Shown here: positions 20,485-29,885 of the stretch, one piece after another
Numbering within the stretch: position 1 is the first letter of the stretch
How the letters are laid out: the number at the start of each line of letters is the position of its first letter
From: Thereva unica
Taxonomy: Eukaryota; Arthropoda; Insecta; Diptera; Therevidae
Assembly: GCA_949987705.1 (NCBI GenBank)
Contig: OX465282.1
Span: 66,461,922-66,525,921, forward strand
Reading direction: 5' to 3'
DNA length: 64,000 bases
Program-made: the position numbers and the translations under genes
Notes under the pieces: model-generated
Told to the model about the DNA's origin: nothing
Seen by the model: the letters and a program-made list of their open reading frames with translations, nothing else
The model's database searches: none

Positions 20485-20690
20485 TATATGTATATACTAA
20501 GTGAATTAAACGCAATGTCATCCATTCTAAAAAAGTTGTTAAACGTAGGTAGGTCCTCTAGCCCATTTAATTCTTTTGTGATAAAAGAAAAGCACCTTTT
20601 ATCCCTCCTTGCTTTGCGTAAATGTTTTATCCATGTTTTTTTTTCTTGGAACAAATTCCTATTAAAATACTATCTGCTGCTGCTTGAGTA
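20485..20690 (-). pseudogene. PIF/Harbinger transposase N-terminal fragment
   Basis: Read on the - strand, an open stretch gives KKTWIKHLRKARRDKRCF, then TKELNGLEDLPTFNNFFRM and DDIAFNSL. This follows the W-x(n)-R...L..EL...F.NF.RM...F pattern upstream of the DDE domain in HARBI1-like nucleases. The catalytic domain is absent. It could be the remains of the enzyme that moved the neighbouring TTA, CTG and CAG elements; recognition is by pattern only. Confidence 0.45.
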
Positions 20691-20714
20691 TTTCGGCATC
20701 GCTGGTTCTCACAT

Positions 20715-21190
20715 CCTATACTTGGCCCAACAATCGTCCTTTAACACTTTTCCTTGTTACGTCAATGATACTTAAAACCTAGTTGAATTTCCATGTTGCG
20801 ATATTACATCATTTCTTCTCCAATGTCCAATAGAATTCAGTGTGTTGGCATACAGTCCAAACCGAGAATACACTCGTCTGTTATGTCAATGTCGCCGAGC
20901 ACCACATCCATTGTGATTTCCTGTTACAGTTTTTCAGCCACTTTCTACCGACCAAGTTAGCCCGGATGACAGACCTTGACACACCATTATCAACGGTAAT
21001 TATACATTTTTAATCTCAACTTTCCCCTTGATGACAAAGCTGTTGTTGACTCGGCACGCCGCAGTTCCGCAGTCGGGTACCTACTTCCGAAATGTTTATT
21101 CGGTTACAAAAAATGTCCTCTGTCATATTGTTTTCACTGAAGCGGACTGTATTCCCTGTAACTTCTGTGGTAGTCTTCTTTCCAGCCATT
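20715..21190 (-). pseudogene. Gypsy-1-related fragment: protease and Gag zinc-knuckle region
   Basis: Aligns to copy B about 3780-4560 in the same orientation: protease side (ACACTCGTCTGTTATGTC matches the copy B ACACTCGTCAACTATGTC), the DTG region and the Gag segment at the knuckle. Many substitutions and deletions. It continues at 24849 after the insertion of the 21194-24845 element. Confidence 0.65.
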
Positions 21191-21361
21191 CTGGGGCCAG
21201 TTCACACAATTCGACGTCGACTGAAAACGACGCGTTAAATGTCGTTTTGGGTTCACGCAAGTCGACGTTTTATGTTTGTCGTTTTAAAAGTGTCGTTAAT
21301 CTTCTCGACGCCAGATTTGGCGTCGAATTCATTTATTGTTGTATTAAAAACGATTTGTGGT

Positions 21362-21778
21362 GCCAATTACAGCAGAGCAGATATAATTTTACACAAAACT
21401 TTTTACAGTTCTGAACGAGCAAAATGCAATAGAAAAAATAAAAACTATTAGTTGAAAAATAACAATTATAACTACACCAAGAAGAGTTAGATGTACAAAA
21501 ATAAATTCAGAGTTGAGATTTTCCAATATTATTATGAATTTGTTTAATTAATTAATTTAATTACTCACATTATTGAAGTTTTAGTATTATTTGCAGCTTG
21601 TCCCCCTTGTGGATAATGTGAAAAGTGCAGCGGTTTCATTGGATTTTGCATACCTTTAGGAGAAATTATTTTGGGAAAACCACATTCGACACGTCGACTT
21701 ATACAATTACAGCAGAGCAGATATAATTTTACACAAAACTTTTTACAGTTCTGAACGAGCAAAATGCAATAGAATAAA
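21362..21778 (+). repeat. Direct repeats inside the Harbinger-like element
   Basis: A block starting ATTACAGCAGAGCAGATATA (about 21365-21430) recurs at about 21708-21776. The segment 21434-21705 recurs at 24036-24175 plus 24610-24750, the second copy being split by the SINE. This implies unequal crossing-over or replication slippage before the SINE arrived. Confidence 0.75.
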
Positions 21779-22174
21779 ATAAATGGTTAAAAAAAATTTT
21801 TAAAAAAAATTCTTTTCATTAACTAAAAAATGTACTGAAAAGTAAAAAATAAAAAATATTTTAAAGAAAGCGTGAAATTTCAATTTTAATGAAAAAGTTA
21901 ATTAAAAGAATGGCGCATTTTTCATCAAAAATTGAAAATATAACTGTAAATCGCGTGAGATTTACAATAACCCTCAATTTTTTGCTTTGTTAATTTCAAA
22001 TTCTAACAAAATTTTTTGATGAAAAATGCGCCATTCTTTTAATTAACTTTTTCATTAAAATTGAAATTTCACGCTTTCTTTAAAATATTTTTTATTTTTT
22101 ACTTTTCAGTACATTTTTTAGTTAATGAAAAGAATTTTTTTAAAAAATTTTTTTTAACCATTTATTTTATTTTC
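21772..22174. repeat. 403-bp palindrome, arms about 162 bp
   Basis: Arms 21772-21933 and 22012-22174 are nearly exact reverse complements (for example GAATGGCGCATTTTTCATCA in the left arm) with a 78-bp loop. It is AT-rich, with no ORF. It sits exactly where the second direct-repeat copy ends, so it may be a small foldback insertion. Confidence 0.75.
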
Positions 22175-22254
22175 TACTTTTTAGTTTATTATATGTATTC
22201 CGCCATTTTATGATGGCAATTCTATCAGATTTAAAATTACGCCACACAGTTTAC

Positions 22255-24015
22255 TGTATTCATTTGATACCCATGTCGTGGGCTCGGTGGAACATAATTG
22301 CAAAAACGGCCGCCATCTCGGAACCGTCTTCTTGATTTTTTTACAAAAAGGTCAGATTGCATTTAGTATGTACTTATACATGATGAGTTGAACTCAAGTT
22401 GAACCCAAGTCTAACTACATGTAAACGGGAGTCGAGTTGGGTTAAGGTTGACTGAACTCGACTCAGCTCTGCTACCTGGGTTTAGTTGAAATTATGCATA
22501 CGGACATGAGTTCAGTATTTGAGTAGTTGAATTTAGTTGACAGCAGCATCTCTGTGTTTGTTTGTGATTTTTTTGTAACGTGTATTGCTTCTTTATTATC
22601 AACTCACCCTTAACTCAACCAATAATCTCATTAACCACCCGAACTACGAGTGTGTGCAAAATTGGAAGTTGATCGGTTATATTTCTTTTTAGTCTATTAT
22701 AAGCTTTCCGCAATTTAGTGTTGGCCGCCATTTTGAATTTGGAATGACGCCACATAGCTTATTGTGTTCTACCTGTCATATCCTTTCATTTGATACCCAT
22801 GTCAGAGGGCCGCGGAGCACAATTTCAAAAATCGGGCGCCATTTTGGAACCGCTATCTTGATATTTTTACAAAATGGCCAGATTGCATTGTCATCCAAAC
22901 TAAACGTGTATGCAAAATTTCAGCTCTATCCGAAACCGGGAAGTGGGTCAAATTTAACTTGCAAGATTTGACGACAAACAGTGTAAGTGTTGGCCGCCAT
23001 TTTGAATTTGGAATGACGCCACATAGCTTATTGTGTTCTACCAGTCATATGCTTTCATTTGATACCCATGTCAGAGGGCCGCGAAGCACAATTTCAAAAA
23101 TCGGGCGCCATTTTAGAACCGCCATCTAGATATTTTTACAAAATGGCCAGATTGCATTGTCATCCAAACTAAACGTGTATGCAAAATTTCAGCTGTATCC
23201 GAAACCGGGAAGTGGGTCAAATTTAACTTCCAAGATTTGACGACAAACAGTAGTAAGTTAAATAAATCGGGCGCCATTTTGGAACCGCTGTCTTGATGTT
23301 TTAAAAAAATGGCCAGATTGCATTGTCATCCAAACTAAACGTGTATGCAAAATTTCAGCTGTATCCGAAACCGGGAAGTGGGTCAAATTTAACTTCCAAG
23401 ATTTGACGACAAACAGTGTAAGTGTTGGCCGCCATTTTGAATTTGGAATGACGCCACATAGCTTATTGTGTTCTACCAGTCATATGCTTTCATTTGATAC
23501 CCATGTCAGAGGGCCGCGAAGCACAATTTCAAAAATCGGGCGCCATTTTAGAACCGCCATCTAGATATTTTTACAAAATGGCCAGATTGCATTGTCATCC
23601 AAACTAAACGTGTATGCAAAATTTCAGCTGTATCCGAAACCGGGAAGTGGGTCAAATTTAACTTCCAAGATTTGACGACAAACAGTAGTAAGTTAAATAA
23701 ATCGGGCGCCATTTTGGAACCGCTGTCTTGATGTTTTTACAAAATGGCCAGATTGCATTGTCATCCAAACTAAACGTGTATGCAAAATTTCAGCTCTATC
23801 CGAAACCGGGAAGTGGGTCAAATTTAACTTCCAAGATTTGACGACAAACAGTAGTAAGTTAAATAAATCGGGCGCCATTTTGGAACCGCTGTCTTGATGT
23901 TTTTAAAAAATGGCCAGATTGCATTGTCATCCAAACTAAACGTGTATGCAAAATTTCAGCTCTATCCGAAACCGGGAAGTGGGTCAAATTTAACTTCCAA
24001 GATTTGACGACAAAC
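22255..24015 (+). repeat. Tandem array of long (about 270 bp) and short (about 160 bp) related units
   Basis: Long units start TTGGCCGCCATTTTGAATTT and occur at about 22720, 22988 and 23425, with a diverged one at about 22255. Short units start AATCGGGCGCCATTTTGGAA and occur at about 23264, 23700 and 23868. All end CGAAACCGGGAAGTGGGTCA then AAGATTTGACGACAAACAG. The long-short block 22988-23410 is repeated as 23423-23860, so part of the array is a higher-order duplication. Shares TTTCATTTGATACCCATGTC with the 128-bp array. Confidence 0.85.
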
Positions 24016-24167
24016 AGTGTAAGTTAAATAAAAGAATTTAAAAATAAAAACTATTAGTTGAAAAATAACAATTATAACTACACCAAGAAGAGTTAGATGT
24101 ACAAAAATAAATTCAGAGTTGAGATTTTCCAATATTATTATGAATTTGTTTAATTAATTAATTTAAT

Positions 24168-24616
24168 TTTTTTTTTATGTGACAGACTAGAGGCTTAGGG
24201 AAAGTCCCTTTGTACTGTCGACAATCTATTTTTTCGTATCGAGTGAATGTCGGACAGCAGCTCTAGCCGGAAGATAGAGAGAAGAGAAGGAAGTAACTGT
24301 CACAACCTAGCCGCGATATTTTATTCCACCAACTCACAACCATTTCGCGACTCTGACATCGGGGCGTCGAGAACAACTCGCTGGAGTGTTATGCCTCCTG
24401 AAACGAGTTGAATCTCATCAACCAACCGATGGCATGCGCTTGGTGGAGCGGGGAAGGAGTAGAGAAGGCTATGACAGGGGAATCAGGAATGTAAAGAGGG
24501 AAGAAGAAAGAAGGAAAGTTAGGTGGGAAAGGCGAAGGACCGTGGCACCGCCGGGATTCGAACCCGGGACCTCTGGGGATAGCAGTCAGGCGCCTTACCT
24601 CTAGACTACCGAGGCC
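24168..24616 (-). mobile_element. tRNA-derived SINE
   Basis: The right end is tRNA-like on the - strand: GGCCTCGGTAGTCTAGAGGT (box A) and GGTTCGAATCCC (box B) about 40 bases on. A body of about 370 bp follows, ending in AGTACAAAGGGACTTTCCCT, then AAGCCTCTAGTCTGTCACAT and an A-tail (T-run at 24168-24177). The acceptor ends do not pair and no CCA-ready 3' end exists, so it is not a tRNA gene. It interrupts the second copy of the 21434-21705 duplication. The box A/B pair should act as an internal Pol III promoter. Confidence 0.78.
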
Positions 24617-24848
24617 CCTCACATTATTGAAGTTTTAGTATTATTTGCAGCTTGTCCCCGTTGTGGATAATGTGAAAAGTGCAGCGGTTTCATTGGATTT
24701 TGCATACCTTTAGGAGAAATTATTTTGGGAAAACGACATTCGACACGTCGACTTACGTGAACTCAAATTCAACGTCGTAGAAATTAATGTCGTTTTCATA
24801 AAGCGTCGATGTCGACGTCGAGTGTCGAATTGCGTGAACTGGCCCCTG

Positions 24849-25180
24849 GTTGCCTGCTGCATTTCCTGGGCGATAAATCAGGTAGCCTCTCTTGCTACCT
24901 TGTTAATGTAGTTTTGCCCGAAATAAGGATATGCCAAGCGCGCTAGCTTCTCGATATCTGCACACCGGAACTCCTGGCCTTTGAAATCTATTTCGTAATT
25001 GAATGCGATACACTGGGCAGATCGCCGTAACGCATTTCTAGTGCTTGTACCAAAGACTCGTAACTGTTGCGATGTTCTGCAGGTATTGACAGTAATACTT
25101 CAGCTACATCTCTTAGTGACAGAGAAAAGGCTATTTCTTTCTCTTCCTCGGTCCAGTAATTACTCGCTGCAGCTGCTTTG
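24849..25180 (-). pseudogene. Gypsy-1-related gag fragment (capsid side)
   Basis: Continues the fragment 20715-21190 beyond the Harbinger-like insertion and aligns with copy B about 4560-4920: GTTAATGTAGT, GGATATGCCAAGCGCGCTAG and TTGAAATCTATTTCGTAATT match with few changes. No open frame. Confidence 0.7.
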
Positions 25181-25829
25181 AATTTAATTCATTTTACGGT
25201 AATAAATATGCTTTAAATCGAAAATAAAACCTTTTAATGATTAATTTTTCAGCACACAGCACAGTTTTTATTTACTCAAAAATTATTTTTATAAATGGAA
25301 CTTTGAATAGAGAAGATAAGGAACCGAAAATAGCGTACATGTACACGGATTTGAGGGAAGCACTGGGGATCAAGAAATTTTCTCTCTAATTCTCTCCCTC
25401 CACTTTAACCACAACAACAAAATACATTCACTCTAGGCCACAACAACAAAATACATTGTCAATCCCGGACATAGGCGTAGTGAAATTTGTTCAGGTTTTG
25501 CGAAGGGTCTGCTTCAAACATTTAGCCAAGTGAAGGGTTCTCACCGAGATGGTTGCTGAGAAACGATATCCCTCCCGGTTTTTGAATGAATATAACACAG
25601 CCACTGACCGGGATTGACACAAATACGTAAAGAATGCTATGCATTAGTGTTGCCAAAATGCTTCCCCGTGTTTAATAAATTGCACTTCCTCGTCTTCTCT
25701 ATTCAGAGAAATGGAACAATAAAGTGTTTTTATTTTCCGCTTCTACTCAATGGCGATGTTAGCAGTTAAAAGGTTACTATCCCAGGTTTGTGTAAAAGGA
25801 AACTAAGAAAAATGGGCTTACATTGATAC
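25181..25829. other. Unannotated AT-rich stretch
   Basis: No gene or element recognised. A short direct repeat CCACAACAACAAAATACATT occurs twice (about 25407 and 25438). Confidence 0.4.
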
Positions 25830-25832
25830 CAG

Positions 25833-26301
25833 GAGCGTGTTCAAAAACCTTACTATAGTAAACCACATAATGGTTATGCTACATAACTTCACTTAACCGC
25901 GAAAGTTTATGTTTAACCATGGAGGTTTTTGAATGCACCGTGGTTAACTACGTGGTAAAGAAAATTTAAATTTTTTTTCCAAATAGTGTCGGCTATTTGC
26001 CTCAATTATTTCCAATAATTATATATTTAAAATAATTTCACAAATCCCACTTTGATTTGTTCATTATTAACATTAAAACAAATGTAAAAAAAATTGTTTT
26101 TATTCTTCTTCTTCTTAACTATCGCTAACCATGCTCCCGAGCATGGTTAAAATTTAACTACACCATGGCTAACCACGGGAGTTTTTGAACGCCAAAAAGT
26201 TATGCTCGTGGTTATGTTTTAGTTAACCACGGAGTTTTTGAACGACAAAAGTTTACCATAGTTAACCATGGTTAACCATAGTAAGGTTTTTGAACGCGCT
26301 C
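25833..26301. mobile_element. MITE with GAGCGTGTTCAAAAACC ends, CAG duplication
   Basis: 469 bp. The left end GAGCGTGTTCAAAAACCTTA matches GAGCGCGTTCAAAAACCTTA read inward from the right. CAG flanks both sides (25830-25832, 26302-26304). The interior is dense in GTTAACCATGG-type repeats. A 3-bp CWG duplication resembles the 21194-24845 element, so a PIF/Harbinger origin is likely but not shown. Confidence 0.72.
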
Positions 26302-26766
26302 CAGATCGAATCATAGCATAAGTTTTTGAAATCGTATTGACCTGGTATTAGGTGACACACATCTAGTATACTATACGTGATATTCCAATATCATGTTATC
26401 AATACTTCTTGTCAAATGGTAGCAATGGCCTCAGGGACCTTTGATGGTGCCGGTACATCAAAGAGATAAATCCTGGGTAACGCCACCTGCGATCTAAGAT
26501 CTTCACGATCTAAGATTTTCCGATATGCTACCGAATCCTACCTCAACCTCCACGAAGATGGGTGTCCCCTGGATCATCGGGTGTCCCCTGGATGCTCTTG
26601 TCTACACAAGAGTAACAGACTGAGGAGGGTGAAAGGCGAGTGCTTCGCGCCTCAAAACGAAGCAAATACCGGACTGGTCCTCCAGGTTGGGGGTTGGGCG
26701 GCAGGCTGACAACCTTCCGCCGTAAAAACAGGACGGACTCAACGGCAACGACTCAGGCAACGGAAT

Positions 26767-27456
26767 ATGGAATTCGATTTTGGAACATGGAACGTCAGGA
26801 CGCTCAACAGAACGGGCGCTCTGCGTTCGCTTTTATTACTTCTCAAAAAATATAACATAAAGATCACAGCCCTTCAAGAAACAAAATGGACCCACAGTGA
26901 TATAATGGATCTAAAAACCCACACGGTACTCTCCAGCGGATCATCAAATGGAAGAAGAAAGTTCGGAGTAGCATTCATCATAGAGAAGGAAATGAGATCA
27001 CTGGTTCTGGGCTTCAAACCAGTCAGCAATAGAATATGCACACTTCGCATTAAAACAAGGCTACATAACATCAGTCTTATAAACGTCCACGCGCCCACAG
27101 AAGAGAAAACGGATGAGGAGAAAGAGGGATTCTACCAAGAGCTAACAAACACCATTAGGTTAATACCGTCAAACGATATTAAAATGGTGCTTGGAGATAT
27201 GAATGCCAAAGTAGGAAAAGAAGAGGAGTTCCTAGGAGCCATAGGAAAGCATAGCCTACACAACGTTACCAATGACAATGGTAGTCGATTGATCGATTTC
27301 GCAAGCTCAAACGCAATGGTAGTAAGTTCAACAGTGTTCCCGCATAAAGATATACATAAGATGACGTGGCAATCACCAGACGGAGTAACTAATAATCAAA
27401 CTGACCACGTCCTAGACCACGTGAAAGAAGAGGGGCCACGAGTATACTGGACGTAA
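26767..27456 (+). pseudogene. RTE-1 endonuclease (often annotated craniofacial development protein 2-like)
   Basis: APE-type endonuclease that nicks target DNA. Motifs: TWNVRTLNRTG at the start, ALQETKW (catalytic Glu), SLINVHAPTEEK, VLGDMNAKVG, SRLIDFASSN. The frame shifts near 27415; the rest lies in 27462-27764. There the terminal SDH motif reads SGH (CGSGHYLV), so the catalytic Asp is replaced by Gly. Because of the frameshift and this change the enzyme should be dead. Confidence 0.82.
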
Positions 27457-27461
27457 GAACA

Positions 27462-27764
27462 ATGAGAGGATCGTGCTGTGGCTCGGGCCACTATCTAGTC
27501 AAAGTGAAATTGAGAACCCGGATAGCAACTAAAACGCATAGAGTGCAAACTCAACCAAAATACGATATAGATAAGCTAAAACGGGAAGAAATAAGAGATG
27601 CCTACCAACATGGGGTCGTACAAAACTTGAGAGAGGTAGATGAGCAGCCCAACATCAACGACAAATGGGAACAGGTCCAAAGCAGCATAAAGGGGGCAGC
27701 AGAAGAGGCACTAGGCTGGGCCCCCAGACAGACTAGAATTGATTGGTTTGACCATGGAGCCTAG
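27462..27764 (+). pseudogene. RTE-1 endonuclease end and connector
   Basis: Second frame of the same protein: MRGSCCGSGHYLVKVKLRTR, then the lysine-rich connector and EEALGWAPRQTRIDWFD, where similarity to the antisense copy at 19.4 kb stops. The stop at 27762-27764 belongs to unrelated sequence. Confidence 0.75.
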
Positions 27765-28003
27765 ACAAGGAGTTAAAACTCCGTGTTGTCAAATTTTGTT
27801 TGATTGAGTGAGGGCGCCACAGTCACATGTACCCCAAAAAACATGGCCGATTGTATTCATCCGGTTTATAACGATTGTCAAATTCGTTTCGTTGAAAAGT
27901 TCGTTCATTTACAAAAATAATATTTTAATAAAAAATTCCATTTGTTTTAAAAATAATATTTTCAGCATATAATACATAATTCCTGTCAAACTGTGGAGTC
28001 ATT
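27765..28003. other. Unassigned sequence between RTE-1 and LINE-C
   Basis: AT-rich, no gene seen. Two similar words TTGTCAAATTTTGTTTG and TTGTCAAATTCGTTTCG occur 90 bp apart. Confidence 0.35.
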
Positions 28004-28559
28004 CAGTGTTGTGGATATTTGGTTTCCGTGTTTTGAGTGTTTTTATACTAATTATTTAACTCTTCTTTTCGAATTTTAATCCACTTATCTTTTTTATTGT
28101 GAAATTGTGTTTTTGTGGCAGTGCATTCTATTTTTTTCTTTGTTTTCGAATTGTGGTGCTCCGTGTTGTGTTGCGTCTGTGCGCCTGAAACAAGGTGGGT
28201 GATCGTGTCTATTACCCGTCTATATTTTTAATTTTTCTTAATAATTAATTTTTTATTGTTTAGTTTTGTGTCGAAGCCTTTTTTCTTTATTTTTATTTAT
28301 TTTTAATCTCTTTTTTTTGTAGGTTAGAATTAGCCTTGTATGCATTTTTGTGGTGTCACCTAAATGTATGCAACGTTTTGCAATTACTTTTTTTTGTTGT
28401 TTTTCAATATTGGTTCTCAAACTTTTTTTTCCTTTTTCTTTTTTAATTTTCTTTTTTCTTTTTTTTATTTTTCAAGTTCTGTCATTTTCTTCACAATTAA
28501 TTTTTATTTATTTATTTATTTATTATATATATTTTTTATATTAATTTATATATATAATT

Positions 28560-29885
28560 ATGGCAGACAATCAACTGTGCAAAAGGTGCTTCTCGGAAAT
28601 CGCTCGTGATGGGATTTCCTGTGACGGGGTTTGTGGAGGCGCTTTCCACCCTTCCTGCCTTAATAGCAAGGTCAGTAGCAAATCGTCGGCTCCTAGAGGG
28701 CGTACTTGCGGCGAATGCTCTGACATTAAACCCTGTCATGTGCTGAGATTGGTGAAGGACATCTCTGACGTTTTTCTCGTTGGTCACGAAAAGGTCATGG
28801 ATCGTCTTAACTCTTTCTCCAGTAACATCTTGCACTTTCAAATGTTAGCCGATGACGTCCAGTCTATCAATGTTCGGCTTGACACGTTGTCTGACACTCT
28901 GGGCTCTGCTGTGGCCAATACGGGTTCCTTGATTGAGAAATTTGAGAAAATTTCTTCCCGAGTTGCAACAGCTCTAGAGTCGTTAGACGACATACATTCG
29001 GCGTTACTTAATCCGGTCGCCACTTCTTCCTCCTGCACTTCTAGCTCCTCGGCTTCTGTCCATCCCATATTGGACGATATTAAAAGGAATACAAAACGTG
29101 TAAGGGTTGATATTGAATCGCTGTCATCAGCAGTGATTCAAAATCACAATGCCCTGAGCTCTCTGTCCTCAAGATTGGAGAGCGTCGTTGCTTCCAATAA
29201 GACCTCCTCAGCGACGGTAGAATCTGATGACGCCCTGCAGGTTGAGGAGCAGCCTTTGCCTTTACCCTGCCCCGTGGCTACTTCTCGTTCGGAGAATGTC
29301 TTCTTGCCTCAGGAGGCCGTCAATCCAACTGTACCTAGTACAAAGGCGCGTCGTAAAAGTCGCAGGCAAAATCGAGATCGCCAAGCCGTCATTGGTGACG
29401 GTGTCACCTTGAGTTCCTTGCCCCACGCTCCAGAGACTAAGTCGACCTCTAGGCCGGTCTCGGTATCCACCTCTTTGCCTCTAATAGTGGCCAACCACTC
29501 GGTCACTGAAGCTACAGCTCCCCAAGAACCGTGCACCCCCCTAGTTACGATACCGAGACCTTTAGATATCTTTATATCACGGTTCTCTCCTCAAACTACG
29601 ACGGAGTCTGTTTGTGAATATTTAAGGAAAAAATCTATAGACCCTGGAACTGTTTCATGCAGAAAAGTCAACAAGGCTTCCAAGCCTGTTGCTTCTTTCG
29701 TTTTGTCTGCACCGCCCGTTATTGCCGAGACTCTTTTAGATCCTGGTTTCTGGCCTGCTGGTGCTCTTACCAAGCTCTTTGTTCCGCGTACCCGTACTCG
29801 AGCACATCACTCAAACGTTTCCATTCCGAGAACACAAAGGATGTCAAAAAACTTGAGACCCTCTCCCTCTACTACCAAAACGTAA
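28560..29885 (+). CDS. LINE-C ORF1 protein with PHD-like zinc finger
   Basis: 441 residues, intact. The N-terminus shows a C4HC3 pattern (CKRC at 7-10, C21, C25, H30, C33, CGEC at 50-53), as in PHD fingers found in some CR1/Jockey-group ORF1 proteins. The middle is a Ser-rich coiled coil (about 60-230) with LDTLSDTLGSAV-type heptads, then basic KARRKSRRQNRDRQ (near 263). The C-terminal domain (about 330-410) DIFISRFSPQTTTESVCEYL to LDPGFWPAGALTKLFVPR looks RRM-like. It is expected to coat element RNA. The last codons overlap the ORF2 start. Confidence 0.82.
   Translation: MADNQLCKRCFSEIARDGISCDGVCGGAFHPSCLNSKVSSKSSAPRGRTCGECSDIKPCHVLRLVKDISDVFLVGHEKVMDRLNSFSSNILHFQMLADDVQSINVRLDTLSDTLGSAVANTGSLIEKFEKISSRVATALESLDDIHSALLNPVATSSSCTSSSSASVHPILDDIKRNTKRVRVDIESLSSAVIQNHNALSSLSSRLESVVASNKTSSATVESDDALQVEEQPLPLPCPVATSRSENVFLPQEAVNPTVPSTKARRKSRRQNRDRQAVIGDGVTLSSLPHAPETKSTSRPVSVSTSLPLIVANHSVTEATAPQEPCTPLVTIPRPLDIFISRFSPQTTTESVCEYLRKKSIDPGTVSCRKVNKASKPVASFVLSAPPVIAETLLDPGFWPAGALTKLFVPRTRTRAHHSNVSIPRTQRMSKNLRPSPSTTKT

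Larger units (their letters stand above)
21194..24845. mobile_element. Harbinger-like non-autonomous element with CTG target duplication
   Basis: Inverted ends GGGCCAGTTCACACAATTCG and GGGCCAGTTCACGCAATTCG (read inward), with further GTCGAC-rich subterminal sequence, flanked by CTG (21191-21193 and 24846-24848). It interrupts Gypsy-1-related gag, whose sequence continues on the other side. A 3-bp CWG duplication fits some PIF/Harbinger groups; this is inference. The 3.65 kb is filled with a partial self-duplication, a palindrome, a tandem array and a SINE. No transposase. Confidence 0.72.
26410..27764 (+). mobile_element. RTE-1 LINE, 5' half
   Basis: A GC-rich 5' leader (about 26410-26766, containing GGGTGTCCCCTGGAT twice and CCAGGTTGGGGGTTGGGCGG, common in insect RTE leaders), the endonuclease, and the start of the connector. 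It breaks off near 27760, inside the connector. The 3' half of an RTE-1 lies at 33.68 kb in the same orientation; about 150 residues are missing between them. Confidence 0.75.

Noticed and set aside
21028..21414. 128-residue + strand gene
   Set aside because: It spans the joint between antisense gypsy remnant and a Harbinger-like terminus, so it cannot be a real gene.
24540..24616. Functional tRNA gene on the - strand
   Set aside because: Box A and box B are clear, but the 5' GGGCCTC does not pair with the 3' end, and a long body with an A-tail follows. It is the head of a SINE.
28350..28609. Phe-rich short membrane proteins upstream of LINE-C ORF1
   Set aside because: T-rich 5' UTR of the LINE gives poly-Phe frames in several phases.
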